NCBI GenBank assembly: GCA_039545315.1
Contig: BCIM01000002.1
Span: forward strand, 1,898,331-1,962,330
DNA from: Kondoa malvinella
Lineage: Eukaryota; Basidiomycota; Agaricostilbomycetes; Agaricostilbales; Kondoaceae
DNA: 64,000 nucleotides
Direction: 5' to 3'
Positions 44,371 through 56,595 of this stretch are shown piece after piece. Every line of letters begins with the position of its first letter. The first letter of the stretch is position 1. The position numbers were made by a program, and so were the translations under genes. Below the pieces are notes generated by a model. That model was not told where the DNA came from. It did not search any database and saw only the letters and a program-made list of their open reading frames with translations.

Positions 44371-44651
44371 AGCTAGCAGTGAAACGGAGAATGACAGCCG
44401 AGCGGTTTCCAAGCCGTTGATGACATCGCGGTCAGTGTTCAAGAAATTGCCATCACATAAGCAGTGAGCACATGTTGTCGTAAACGAATTACTCTGTAAT
44501 TGCTCGTAAGTACAAGTTCCGTATATATACAACACAAGTTTGATCCTGAACAGAGGCCCGACTCTGTCAGCTCCCTGTCACGAACAAAAAGATCGCCGAA
44601 GACCCTCTGACTCTGCCATAGTCCTTCGGGTGATCTAGATAACACAGCACA

Positions 44652-47090
44652 TTATTGAACACCGAAGAATTCGGGGTAGCGCTGCGTGAGCCTGAAGAAT
44701 GCCAATCGCGCGACCTTGCCGTAGCGATACATTGGCTGGACATGCAATTAGCTAAATGTTCGCTGTCAAAAGCTAGCGACTTACAATCGTTGTAAGTGTG
44801 ACGAAACCAGTTACGCCAAGGAAGATCATGAACATGTTGAATACACCGATCTGGATCACCCCTGAAACAGTCGGATCAGCGAACCGAGCTGTTCAAGCGG
44901 GCAGCAACACTCACATCCATTGATTCTTGCGCCGAGGAAGTATGCGATCAAATTTTTGACGAAATTTATAACAGCCTTTCGAGAGAGATCTTAGCTTTGA
45001 CACGCGAACGAAGCATTTGGAGGTCTCGCACCTGTGCTTCCGATGTGTTGTGTCGATGAACGTCGATGATGTACACCACCGCAGCAGTTGACAAGAACTT
45101 CTGGCCGACGTTAATGAAACCATAGCAAATTGCACTGAATGTAAGGATGAGTTTTGCCATGAGCGTACACCAGCATAGCTTACGGTACAATCCAGTGGGT
45201 CTGGTTCCTGAAAGCAAAGGCAAAGCCCAAGTAGCCTGGCATGTTGAAGAGAGCGTAGACGCCCATGATGATTAATCTGTGCTCTGGCTCGAAAACACCT
45301 TTGTTTCTTCGCGCCATGAAGGTGGTCAAGAAGTCGGAAATAAAGCCAGCGAAGAGCGAAGCAATGATCGAGCAGATCAATGGCGAGATTGAAATGAGAC
45401 CGGTCTGCTGAGAGTTGAAGAAGTGCGGTGGACCACCAAAGACGACCGACGTGACAGCGCTGCAATAGAAGGCATCAGTAAAGCGGACGGCATCCGCAAG
45501 CCGCCGGTCACTGACGACATAAGGACCAGAAGCAATGTAGCGATACCGTACGTGAGGAAACCCCACAACACTGTCGGAACGAGGAAGAGAGGGAATGGTC
45601 GTAGGAAACAGACGAGAAGAGACTGTTGACTTTTGTAACCGCTCCATGGCTTGAGCTCTTCCTTGAAAGTCTTTGCGGGCGGGTGCAAGCTCGCTACGCC
45701 AGATTCGAGTTCATGTGGTACATGCTGAGTAGCCTTGTTAGCTGGAACTGTCTCTTCTGCTTGATGCTCTTCTTTCTCTTCGTACTGCTGAGCTTCTTTG
45801 ATTGAGTGACCTTGGTCGATCTCCAGGGCAGCAGATCGGTCGAAAACTAATATACCGTCGGCATGAGCAGTGTCCACAACTGTTACATAGAACACTGACC
45901 GGTTTCGGGCGAGAATAGAACGAACCCAATAAGGGAGATACCATAGAATGGGGCGATTATTGCAAAACAGTAACGCCAGCCACTGTCCACAACGATGAGC
46001 ATCGACTACCTCCGCCAATTACAGGTGACATACAGATTTCTGATAACGAAACCGTTGATGATGGCTGTGAACTCAAGTCAGAAAAGGCGACAGCTGGAAA
46101 GGCCAAAATGCTCACGAGCAACATTGATGCCTCCTAGCAACGACAGACCCCACACAGCAGCTCGAATACCACGCTGGTGGACAAAGTACAGGTCGGCAAT
46201 CCTATGAGCACGAGATGAGCAGCAAGTTGACAATCAGGATGATGCGACTCACGTGGCTGTAGCGATCGATTCCACTGGTGCCATAGCCAACTTTGCGAGC
46301 GTGAACATGAGCGAACCGAAGATGGTACTGAAGAGACCGCAAACTTACGCCTTGCAGAATGCGAGAGCCAGTCAGACCAGGAATATTCGGTTGTGCGAAG
46401 CTCCAAAGGTTAGAAGCAAACATGAGCACAGCCGCAAAGATGTAGCTACGACCCATTAGCCCCATATCAAGCTTAAACGGATGGTCTACTCACACAGGGC
46501 GACGACCATACTTGACTGCAACGGCAGACTGGAAGAACATGAAAACGCCAAGCGCCATCAAGAGCGCCGAGTTGGTCTTTGCGACTTCATCTACTGAAAC
46601 ACCGAGATCTTGTGCGATTCGCAAGAAACCAGGAGCTGTTAATGGAACATGAGCGCAAATCTAGCGGGCGGAACAAAGAGCGGACCAATCAAAGGACCAC
46701 ATGCGCCAATGAGACCTGTTATAGTCTATGAGTCCGTACACCAGAGTTAAGTGACGAAAGTACACACCAGTAGCAAAGCAAATGTTAAAGTAAGCAGCTT
46801 CCCTCTTCCACTTTGGCCAATTGAGCGGGTCGCGAGGTGAGTTGGAAGGTTGTGGCTGGAGCACACGACCGGCTTCATCGACTTTGAGCTTGGATGTGTC
46901 CTTGTGTCCTTCTGTTCGACCTTTGAATTCATCGAGGAGCGCGGTACCTGTTGTACTGTAAGTTGAGTTTGGTATAGGGTAAAGGAAGCGGACCAGGTAC
47001 GACGGCATCCTGTTCACAGCGTGAGTCAGGCGTATATAGCAGATGCTACGAGCTTACCCTATCAGCAGGTTCAAGTATCCAAAGACCCAT
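44652..47090 (-). CDS. MFS transporter, fungal drug:H+ antiporter-like
   Basis: A multi-exon gene of about 550 codons. It begins MGLWILEPADR, then after two introns DAVVPGTALLDEFKGRTEGH, PRDPLNWPKWKREAAYFNIC (the PxDPxNWPxWKK signature before helix 1), SAVAVKYGRRPVF (MFS motif A), a PNIPGLTGSRILQG helix and VHQRGIRAAVWG. A long hydrophilic central loop with EEKEEHQAEETVPANK carries VFDRSAALEIDQG upstream. The second half has SQQTGLISISPLICSIIASL and RLIIMGVYALFNMPGYLG. It ends RYGKVARLAFFRLTQRYPE. This group exports diverse small molecules across the plasma membrane; substrate unknown. Not all exon borders were fixed. Confidence 0.82.
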
Positions 47091-47817
47091 CTTGAAGCTA
47101 TTTGAGTGTGTAAGTAATAAAGCTGGAGAGGTTGGGGCTCTACAAGCGGTATTTCGGAACACTTCCAAACGCTTAGACGGCGGAACGGAAAATCGTATTT
47201 CGCGTACTTAGAGCCAAAAGCCAAGAGTTTGAGGAGAGCCGGTTAGTCGCGTGGTGATGCATGTCCCGCTTACCTTACAAATGTGAAGACGACACATAAA
47301 AGCGCCGTACAGGCTTGACAGCAGTAACAGCAGCTCGTTGGAATGAACGCAAGCTTCCGAGCAAGAACACGAAGATGAAGATTTAATAGCTGTCGCGGTA
47401 AACTAGCCAGCGCGAGGAAGTCGAAGAAGCAATGCCCGACAGCAGGAGATCGCTATCAGGATCAATTGTGCATTTCATGCTGCTATATGGACGCATGCAT
47501 TACAGTTCAGATCAGCAGCAAGAGTCGGGACAACACTTTTTGCGTTGGAAAGACCGAAGAGAGCGAGCGCAGCAGGTAGTTACAAAGATATCTCAAAGGA
47601 GCTAGTCTTACTGGGATAGACGACTGCAGAGTTAAAAGTCGGCGGGAGTAGTTTCACTGGCCAGTCTGGCAGTAATGTGCTCTCAGGCAAACAGCAGACG
47701 ATGCTAGAGGAGAGCCTCGATACAGAGCAGCAGGCCAATAGAAAGCAGCGGTGACGAGCAGCACATATAGTCGCTGTATCTTGAAAACATCTCCTTCTCA
47801 CTTTGACAACCAAAGAC
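47091..47817. other. divergent intergenic region, MFS transporter / mS23
   Basis: About 730 bases between divergent starts. No gene supported; an 80-codon minus-strand frame at 47580-47819 was dismissed as it overlaps the start of mS23 and has no visible homology. Confidence 0.4.
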
Positions 47818-48762
47818 ATGGCACAATACCTGCCTCAAAAGACAAGCAAGCTACTGAAAGCAGGCGCACTCAAGACACCACCAGCGTACTATCAAGCTTT
47901 ACTCTCTCATCCACCGCCTGCGTCCATAACTCGCGCCCCAGCAAGTCGCTCAGAAACTGATTTACCAGAACGATGGTCTTCAGGGCACCAAGCTCGAACG
48001 CAGCATGAAGCAAAAGTCCGACGAAAGCATAAATTGAAACCTTTGCCTATTGAATGGCGACAAGAGGATTATATACGGCAACAATTCTTGAAAGAACATC
48101 CTTGGGAAAAAGTCAGGGCGGGTAGTATTACAGAGTTGGGCGCAATAGGGCAGGGCTGGAAAGGCGAGAAGCAAGGAAAAGAGTGGACAAAGCTCAAGGA
48201 AAGGTCGAGAAACCCATCGATTGACGAGTGCGCTTCCTGTCAGCTATAAAGCAATGTGCTTTGGGCTCAGAGGAAATTGCACAGTGTGGTAGACTACACA
48301 ATTCACCTACACTCTCTACATCAAGTCCCGCTGAACGAAGCGTATTCATCAGCCGTAGCGCAATTCCGATCACTTCGCGCAACGCATCAATACGCCTTAC
48401 GAACAGCTCAACTAGAAGCACAGTCCTACGGCGCTGAATTCACTTCAGTAGGCTTTATTGGTGCAGGTTCAATAGCGGAAGAAAGACACCTCAAACGATG
48501 GGATGAAGAAGGTCAAGTCGTTACAGAGGGTAAAGGAGCGCAAAGACCTGCTATCCTTACGAATCGGTTGTTCCCTCAAGATGCTTTCACCTCTGGGTTG
48601 AGCTATTTGAGCAAAGCAAAAGGTGCACCGACAAAAGCAAAGATAGATGGGCAGGCAGAAACGATGGCGCAGAAACCTAGGGAGCAAAAGATAGATGGGC
48701 ACGAATGGTTGGATGAGCTGGCAGAGTTGGAGTCTGCGCAGCCTGAAGAAGCGCGAGTTTAG
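47818..48762 (+). CDS. RSM25: mitochondrial small ribosomal subunit protein mS23 (RSM25 family)
   Basis: Exons 47818-48227 and 48273-48762; 299 residues. The N-terminus AQYLPQKTSKLLKAGALKTP followed by PAYYQALLSHPPP matches the invariant start of Rsm25/mS23, and PIEWRQEDYIRQQFLKEHPW is the second conserved block (YIED..R..FY..HPWEL in yeast). VPLNEAYSSAVAQFRSLRA and a helix-rich middle fit the A-E-Y..A...FY.LR segment. The acceptor of the intron is CAGAG with the second AG used, since only that keeps frame. The protein joins the mitochondrial 37S subunit. The C-terminal 70 residues are charged and variable. Confidence 0.85.
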
Positions 48763-48784
48763 TAGTACAAGGTATACTTGCTCA

Positions 48785-51029
48785 TTACATGATGATCGCT
48801 GCACAAGCTACATCTGTGAGACCATTCGCCAAGCTCTGCAGAACAGTGCAAGATAGGTCTGCAGGCATGGCTTGACCTGTTGATCGATGTCGGTCATAGC
48901 TCATGATTTGCGAGGACTGGATAACTTACCGTCACCTCGAGCGAACAAGCGGACAGTCTGTTCCTCAGTCTTGACGATCGACTGCATATCTGCGGGAGCC
49001 GATCAACTTCATATGATATGTCCAATGTCTTGGAGACCGTACCTGCAACATCATCGGAAAAGACAAAACGAGCTGCTTCACCAGCTTCTGCGGAATCTTC
49101 CTCTTCGTCCCTGTACGCTGGCTGCAAGCGGGTTGTAACTTGCCATTCCACAAGAGCGCCTTTAGGTAATTCAGTCGCCCGACAAACCATTAGAGGCATC
49201 TGACGCGCAAAATCAGACTTTTGCCTTGCTGGCCGAACGAGACTTACTTCACAGATATGATGCCTCCACAACTCGTACACCATCTTCTTCTTACCAGACC
49301 AATCATCACCACATACCAACCAACAAATCCCTCCTTCTACTTTTGCTGGTTTTCGAGCATGCATCTCGCACGCTGCTTGTTGTACGCGAGTGACATGTTG
49401 TAGTGCCAGAACCGCTTCCTGCTCGAATGATTGCGGTGATGGTAGTGATAATGTAGCTGGTATGAGACCGATTTGACCGGAAATGAATAATCGATCATCA
49501 ATCTGTCACATACCATTAGCCCTGTCTAGGAGAAGAAGGTGATACTGACTAGATTAGCTTGGGAATAAGGACCTATATTTGCTGGAGCCCAATAACCCAG
49601 ACTTTGCACATGCATGACTTTTCTTGATCCGGCATGTCGGAGGTCATCCATTCGTACTAATACACCTTTGGGCAGATTGACCGCTACGCATGCTCGAGTT
49701 GGTGGTTGTGAAGCAAAAGTTTCAAGGAAAGCTTGGTTGAGCGAGCTGAAGTCGGACATGCTGGACAGGTAGACGTTGATGTGGCAGAGCGAAGAGAGCG
49801 GACCATCAGCTGGTCTACCCATCAGCTACAAAGTGGTAGGTGAAGGTGTACTTACCTAATATTTGCTTTAAGCAGGCGCGAGATTGAGTTAGAATGTCTT
49901 CGTTCAGGTCTTGCGCCTGGTAGAAAGTGGTTTTAGGCAAGCGTGAGTCATCGAGCGAGACAGCAGAGGTTGAAGGTTGCGGCAGATCATCTCGTAGAAC
50001 TGGTTGAAAGTCCTTGAAAGCTTCTTCCAAAAGTGGAGGGATAGCGACTCGATCCAGCCAATCAGCCGGTGCTGCATCTTTCTCTACCAGCTTGGCTTTC
50101 TTGATACGGAGGTAGGCGACGATAGAATATTTGTCTGCTTCTGCAGGTGATAGCAAGACTACTTCTGTTTCTACCCTGTAATTGGATTAGCTTTGCACTA
50201 TGTATGTGATGCCATCCACGTACAGATCGATACGCTTCTTGAACGAAGGACAATCGACTGTGAAAGTTTCGTATTCGCCACCCTCGCCGCACGGATGCAA
50301 ACCAAAGCGTTGTCGCTATTGCTCTTTAGCTGTCGATCTACGAGGTATAAAGAAAACATACCAATCTCTCAAGTGTAGCCATCATACCCGGCGAGGCGAC
50401 GTTCTGGCCAAGATGCTTGACATTGAGTCCTGCACCAGCGACTTTGATGATTGAGCAATTCATTCCTGCTAATCGCATTTCCTCTAGTAGATTCGTCTGA
50501 TTTCTTTGCCACAAGTACGCGAGGGAAGTCAACTTGAGGCGAGAGCATCTGATGAATGATAAGAGAGGTATAAAGAGAAAGAGGAAAGATGCACATATGT
50601 TCCACTCGAACGCGCTGATAGTTGCTCAGAATAGCACCGACAGATACGCCTTCGATATCAGTGTGATCCGCCTAATGGACAGAATAAGGCCAGAAGAACA
50701 GTGCAGATAGTCAAGTGACGGACAAGAACTTGAGAAAGAAGGGCAAAGAGATCTTCAGTCTCATCGCCATCTATTGCAGAACCATAGTCCGACTCTTGCG
50801 AGACTGCTTTCCCCTTGATAGTCTGACGATAAAGAGGCAGATTCATAGCTTCCGCTATCAAATGAACACCATCTTGTCCAACAGTTTGGTACATGTACGA
50901 ATCAATCTCCTCTTGACCATTAGGCGGACGTAAACTAGCCAATGCTACAATCTCATGACCTTGCTTGACGCAATGGCATAGATTGTACACGCTGTCTTTT
51001 CCACCACTGAGCAGACCGACAACTTTCAT
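48785..51029 (-). CDS. DPH6: diphthine-ammonia ligase
   Basis: A multi-exon gene of about 640 codons. The N-terminal ATP-pyrophosphatase domain opens MKVVGLLSGGKDSVYNLCHC, with the SGGKDS PP-loop, then ALASLRPPNGQEEIDSYMYQ (Cys-poor version of the substrate loop), EDLFALLSQVL, GVSVGAILSNYQRVRVEHMC and GEGGEYETFTVDCPSF. Two RidA-like domains follow: PLSSLCHINVYLSSMSDF...PPTRACVAVNLPKGVLVRMD and ...LPKGALVEWQVTTRL. This architecture is that of eukaryotic Dph6 (yeast YLR143W), which amidates diphthine on elongation factor 2 with ATP and ammonium in the cytosol. The end GQAMPADLSC...DVACAAIIM follows two short introns. Confidence 0.92.
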
Positions 51030-51452
51030 CCTGTTCCTGTGAAATGTACCTCGTCAACTATGGTCCGCATTCATGCCTTTTTTTGCAAAGTATTCAAGCA
51101 AAGACCTCAAACAGAGAGGCAATGAGAATATAGCAGCGCAGACTTCCGTAAAAAGTTTGCAACATCTCGGTGAACGCTTGGAGTATTAGGGCATTCATCG
51201 GATGGTAAGCTGCAGCGTAGGTAGACAGAGACAACAGAAAGGAGACTGCATGGACTTACGATAGCGCTCGACTTGTGAATTTGGTCGTGGTCTTTTGGCA
51301 ACATCCTCGGCTTGCATCATTGACAGACACGCCCCACTGTTGACAGCTGTGATCCTTACCAGACAGCGCTGTGCTGCTCCCTTGCTTCCTCTGATACTTT
51401 GAAGCCTCTTTCCGACGCGTGTTTCTATTCTCGTGTTGACACCTCTTGCACG
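51030..51452. other. divergent intergenic region, DPH6 / unknown gene
   Basis: About 420 bases between divergent starts. No gene or named motif recognised. Confidence 0.4.
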
Positions 51453-52615
51453 ATGCTTGAAGGTTTCTCAAAGTACTCTGTCACCAGGTAAGCTCTTTCC
51501 TACAAGTACAGCCGAGTCGCTAAGCTGCAGCAGCTCGTCCGACTTGTCAAAGAAGACCATCACCGTGTTGCAAGATGACCGACCGCTTTATGAGAAGGTC
51601 AGTGGTGCTCCTTCATGCTGTGTACGCAGCTTAGAGGGTTGCTGCAATCTGACAGACACGAGATCTGCAAGGCGACGAAGTAGTCGAGTCAATAGTCGTA
51701 CGTCCATCTTCACTTGAGCCTATCCAAGCTGATGCTAGAGCAGGCGATAGACACCAAACAGCTACTGTTCACTATTCACAAGCCTCTGCGGGGATGGTAC
51801 CTCCAAATCAGGTCTCGCGACTTAGCTGTCCAGCTCAAGCCGTCCAAAGAGTCTGCTCGTACGCCTGCTACCATGTCTTCCCGGTGCTCGGTATATAATA
51901 AGGAATTCACAGTACATCTCTACGCGGTGGTCGAATGTCAAGTGCAAGGAAGCGATAACAAGAAACAAAGATTGCTGCTGCAGCCTCATTTGCCGGCTCA
52001 TGCGAAAAGAGCGAGTTCTAATCGGATGTAGGCTAGTGCTCGTCTGAGGTGTACATCCTCTCAAGAGCTTGTACATGGTCTACAGGTCTCTGTCACACGT
52101 TACATCGCTATTTGGGTATGCTCCTTCTCCCCAGCATAGCGCAAAGCTGATCCAATGGCACAGAAACCGACAGAACACATGTGAGACATTTCGTCCGCTG
52201 ATCTATACAGACTGATCAGGTCTTTGTGTGCTTTACAGTCTCGCTGATAGCAATTGACGAAGGACCAGATGCCGAACTGATGCGATTCGAAGAGACTTCC
52301 GGGTGAGCAGTCTTGTCTCAGTGTTACACTTCCGCTGATGACGAGGTGCCAGACCTTTATCAACGCATACGTCAGGCAACCTCTTCCTCAATGAAGCGAA
52401 AACGCGAACGTGGTCTGTCGATCCGCTGTTGTTCATCTCGCTGGGTCTTGCGTATCTAGAATTCAGGGAAGGTGCGCTTGATCTGTCCTTCACGTGGGAC
52501 TCATACTGACGCTTTTATGCCAGATGAGAAGGTATTCTCGACGCGGTCTGTGCAGTTCCGAAATACTTATACAGAGTCACAGGCATTCAAAGCGGCTCAA
52601 GAGGACATATCGTAG
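51453..52615 (+). CDS. conserved-looking protein of unknown function
   Basis: Nine exons: 51453-51487, 51531-51597, 51656-51679, 51729-52027, 52086-52115, 52164-52180, 52239-52302, 52353-52471 and 52524-52615; 248 residues. I do not recognise a family. The start MLEGFSKYSVTSSSSDLSKK leads to TITVLQDDRPLYEKTRDLQG. A compact block, LLFTIHKPLRGWYLQIRSRD, looks like a structured core. The C-terminal part reads FSLIAIDEGPDAELMRFEET and NLFLNEAKTRTWSVDPLLFI followed by SLGLAYLEFRE. All eight introns are 38-66 bases and keep frame, which argues for a real gene in spite of the shortness of the exons. Two exons are tiny (17 and 24 bases). No signal peptide or membrane span. Confidence 0.6.
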
Positions 52616-52983
52616 CATATAGAGAAGATGGCAAGGCGCTACAGTACATCATATATCCCTTCATGTATCTTTCATATCCACTTCAAAATTTGCATCAATA
52701 CCTGTTTTCGCGCATCAATCAGTCTACGTTCTCAACAAGCATATAGCATCAGAGAGAGGAAGAAGGCTGTTCATTCATGTTTTATTTTAGTTACTCTTTG
52801 TCTGTCGACATTGTTGCAAGGCATCTTTGTGCTCGCTTAAGACAGGGATAAAGTTCTCGAATCTTTACAGTCATACGACGATAGAAAGGGCATGGAGAGG
52901 TGTGACTCACTTTGAAAGAAGAGGAGATGACGGTCAAGAGCAAGGAGCAGAAACAATTTTTTGCGAATCATGTTTGGCAAACG
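52616..52983. other. intergenic, upstream of UTP21
   Basis: About 370 bases holding the UTP21 promoter. An ATG at 52912 is in frame with UTP21 but gives an acidic, non-conserved extension, so 52984 was preferred. Confidence 0.4.
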
Positions 52984-55900
52984 ATGGCGGACGAAGGAAG
53001 CAGAGCAAAGAAGCGTGCAAGGCTAGAGAATGGTCATGATACCCACAACAAGCATACCACGCAATTGTTTGCTCCCTTCAGAGCTTTGGGCTTGATTTCC
53101 ACTGGCGTTCCATTTTCTGTCCAGCTTCAAACAGCTCGTGGAAGCTCAAAGGCTGAATTCAGTTATGTGACATGCACGGGCAAGAGTTGGGCTTTATGGT
53201 CAGGTCAAAGCATTCTGCTTCGTTTCGTTGGCAGTCCAGCTGTGGATGGTGAAGACGACATTTCTTCAGTCGAGCTCAATGGCAATCATGTTTGGGCTGC
53301 GGCTGGCGATAGCGTGTATCAATACCTGAGAGGCAAGAGAATAGCCAAGTTGTCTGCTCCTTCGACGAGCAAGAAAAGCAAGATCAGCAAAGTGCTCATC
53401 TTGGGCGACAAAGTCATGGCTTTGGATGCTGCTGGTGAGGAAATTTGGATATGGGATATCGAAAGTAAAGGTGTGTCTATAATGTTTGCGCTGGACTCAG
53501 CTGATTGTTATGCAGAGCTCTATACCACTATCACTTTTCCGCAAGGATTTACTGCGAATGGCATCATCCACCCGGCTACATACCTCAATAAAGTACTAGT
53601 CAGCTCGAAAGAAGGTGCTCTAGCGCTGTGGAACGTCCAGACGTGGTGAGTCTGTCCTATTGCCTTGCTGTGCTAGACCTAACACTTCTGAAGTACCCTC
53701 ATTCACACCTACGAGCCTGCTATACCAGGCGCTGCAGTTACTTCTCTCGCTCAATCACCAGCTGTAGACGTGGTCGCCGTCGGCTACTCTACCGGAGATG
53801 TTCAAGTAGTCGACATTCGACTAGGCGAGACGCTGATCAAAGTCAAGATGGACCTAGACAAGAAGCCTACGGCGACAGAGTACCAACAAGGCATCACTTC
53901 AATAGCTTTCCGCACCGATAACCTAGCGCATACTCTGGCAACAGCTTCTTCCGATGGTTCAGTCGCTCTTTGGGATCTTGATACTGGACCAGACGATGAT
54001 CTCGTTCCCGGTCGATTGATCCACACTATCAAACAAGCGCACACTTCACCTGTCGGATCAGTCCAGTTCCTATCCGGTCAACCAGTCATGGTCACTTCCG
54101 GTTCAGATAACGCTCTTCGTCAATGGCTATTCGAAAGTCCTACTACGCCTCCTAGAATACTGAGAGAACGATCAGGTCATCAAGCTCCTCCGACTTTCAT
54201 TCGTCATTATGGAAATGATGGGAAAGCCCTCTTGACAGCAGGAGGAGAAGGCGATCGCGCCTTACGGTATACCTCTATTGTGCGAGATTCAAGATCATTC
54301 GAATTATCCGGGAAACGATCAAACAAAACTGGCGTGGTCAGATACCCGCCTGTGAAGGATCTAGCGTTCTCGACAGCCAGAAGTAGGGATTGGGATGATC
54401 TGTTGACTGTACATGAGGGTGAAGGGACAGCTAGGTCTTGGTCTGTTGGCAACAAGCGGAAGGGTGACTTTAATTTCGCTGCGATGGATAAGAGTCAGAA
54501 GAAAAGCGGTCAAGGGCAGAATGCGCTGGATAAGAGTGTTGAAGCTGGGAATGCCACGGTTCGTCAAATCGTCCTCAGCAATATGGTTTCTAAAGGCAAA
54601 TTTCTCTCGTACAGGCAGTTTGCATTTCAGCTTGCGGCAACTTTGCTTTGGTCGGTTTCGCAAACAGTCCAAACATTGGTGTCTGGAACATGCAGTCTGG
54701 TATACGACGGAGGACATTCATTCTGCCTGGCGTCTCGCCCAGATCCAGAGACTCGCACATATCCGGTATCGCTCTCGACGCACTGAATAAGACGCTGGTG
54801 GTATCTACCTTGGCTGGCTCATTATTCGTCAGTACGAATCCATCTTTGTGCTCTCTGGGGTGCTAAGAAAGGACGTAATTGACAGTTCTTTGACTTCCAC
54901 ACTACCAAGCTGATACAGCAAGCGCACAAGCTTCCAGCTGGTGTCAATTCCTTACTACTCAATCGCGACAACAACCTTCTGGTGACGACATGCGACGATA
55001 TGGTCATCCGAATCATCGATACCGAGACAAGGCGGACGGTCAGAGAATTGAGCGCTTTCAGAGGGCGGATCTTGGACGTGGTGCGCTGAAGATGTGGTCT
55101 TGCTCAATCCGAGCTCATATCCTCTTTCCTCGCACAGGCATTCTCAGCTGATTCGAGATGGCTCATTGTCTCTTCTTCCGACTCGGTCGTGCGAACATTC
55201 GATTTGCCCACTGGTCGATTGATAGATGCTTTCCGTACACCGAGTATAGCTATCAGTCTGAGCTTCTCGCCTACTGGTGACTTCCTTGCAACAGCGCACG
55301 TAGATAGTATGGGAATCTTTTTGTGGTATATGGGAGATCTGTTCGCGAATGTTAAAGATGCTGACCTGATTTCCACATATAGGGCAAATCGTGCGCAGCT
55401 CACGGAAGTCTCGCACAAGACCTTTTCGCAAGAAGACGAGATACCAGACTTGGCATTGCCTACAATACAAGGAGAGGATGATGAAGACGAGGGTGGGTTG
55501 CTTGGCCACAATTGGGTTCATTGCTGATGCTTGCACAGCGATATCTGACTTGGAAGAAGAGGTTGTCGCTTTCGCCGTCCCATCAAAGCAAGATCAGCTT
55601 GCAGATGGACTTATATCGCTTTCGCTTGCCCCCCGGACAAAATGGCAAACTCTGCTCAACCTAGACACTATCAGGGTAGGTCGGCTGTGCACCATTGACA
55701 GCCAAGTCATTGATGCCTGACCTTCCTACAGGCCCGCAATAAACCGAAGGAGGCGCCGAAAGCACCATCGAATGCTCCTTTCTTCCTTCCTTCATTGCCT
55801 GGCACAGAGCCGCGCTTCGATTTCTCTCAGTCTGCCAATGGCGAAGAAGGCAAGAAAGACTCCCGTATTGGCTTCTCATCTCTTAGCGTAGAAAGTGAAA

Positions 55901-56309
55901 TTGTCCAAGCGCTACAAAGCGAAGCAAATTCTGGTGATTGTAAGCCATGCGAGTCTCACCTTAAACAAATGCTGATATCTCTGCAGACTCGAGTTTCTTC
56001 GAGAAGCTACTAGCACTCCCTCCAGCAAGCCTCGACCTAGAATTGCGATCTTTGACGGTCGATCATTTGGCACCTTTTATCGACGCGCTCACAGCCCGTC
56101 TGCGGTCGCACAAGGATTTCGAAGCAATACAATCCATCCTAGCTGTCTTTCTACGAGTACAAGGGGAAGCTCTCCTAGACGACACACAAGCTATAGAAGC
56201 GCTGAGGATACTTTCCGTTGAGCAAGATCGCGAGTCGGAACGGATTAGCAAGCTTGTAGGGTTCTGCTTAGGATCCCTGTCTTTCATTCGCAATGCACCC
56301 GTGGTCTGA
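52984..56309 (+). CDS. UTP21: U3 snoRNP (SSU processome) WD40 protein UTP21/WDR36
   Basis: A multi-exon gene of about 960 codons. After a basic start (ADEGSRAKKRARLENGHD) comes QLFAPFRALGLISTGVPFSV, the conserved Utp21 opening. Two seven-bladed WD40 propellers follow (for example ATASSDGSVALWDLDTG, VTSGSDNALRQWLFES, ARSWSVGNKRKGDFNF, LALVGFANSPNIGVWNM-like, VVRTFDLPTGRLIDAFRTPS). The family-specific C-terminal helical domain starts near PFFLPSLPGTEPRFDFSQSA and runs through YSSFFEKLLALPPASLDLEL to the end. Utp21 is a UTP-B component needed for 18S rRNA maturation in the nucleolus. An acidic insert (EDDEDDISDLEEEV) lies between propeller and C-terminal domain. Confidence 0.92.
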
Positions 56310-56595
56310 GACCCCTTTTGCTTTCGAATTATGCTACTTTGAATGCTTCTGCTCCTGGCGTTTGATATTTTGACTAAAATGTGACAAGAATGCCTTGCTT
56401 TTACTGCTTGACCTTTCTCCAAACATGCTACAAGAATGCTTCTCTACCGCTTGATCTCCTCTTCATGCTTCCGTCTTGACAACTTGCAAGCTTGCACTGG
56501 TGAAATCGACCTTTCGGTTGTCATTGCAGGTAAGACGGAGTCTCCAGGGCAAATTGCAAGCCGCACTCCATTGTTCCCTGTTGCAAATTGATGAG

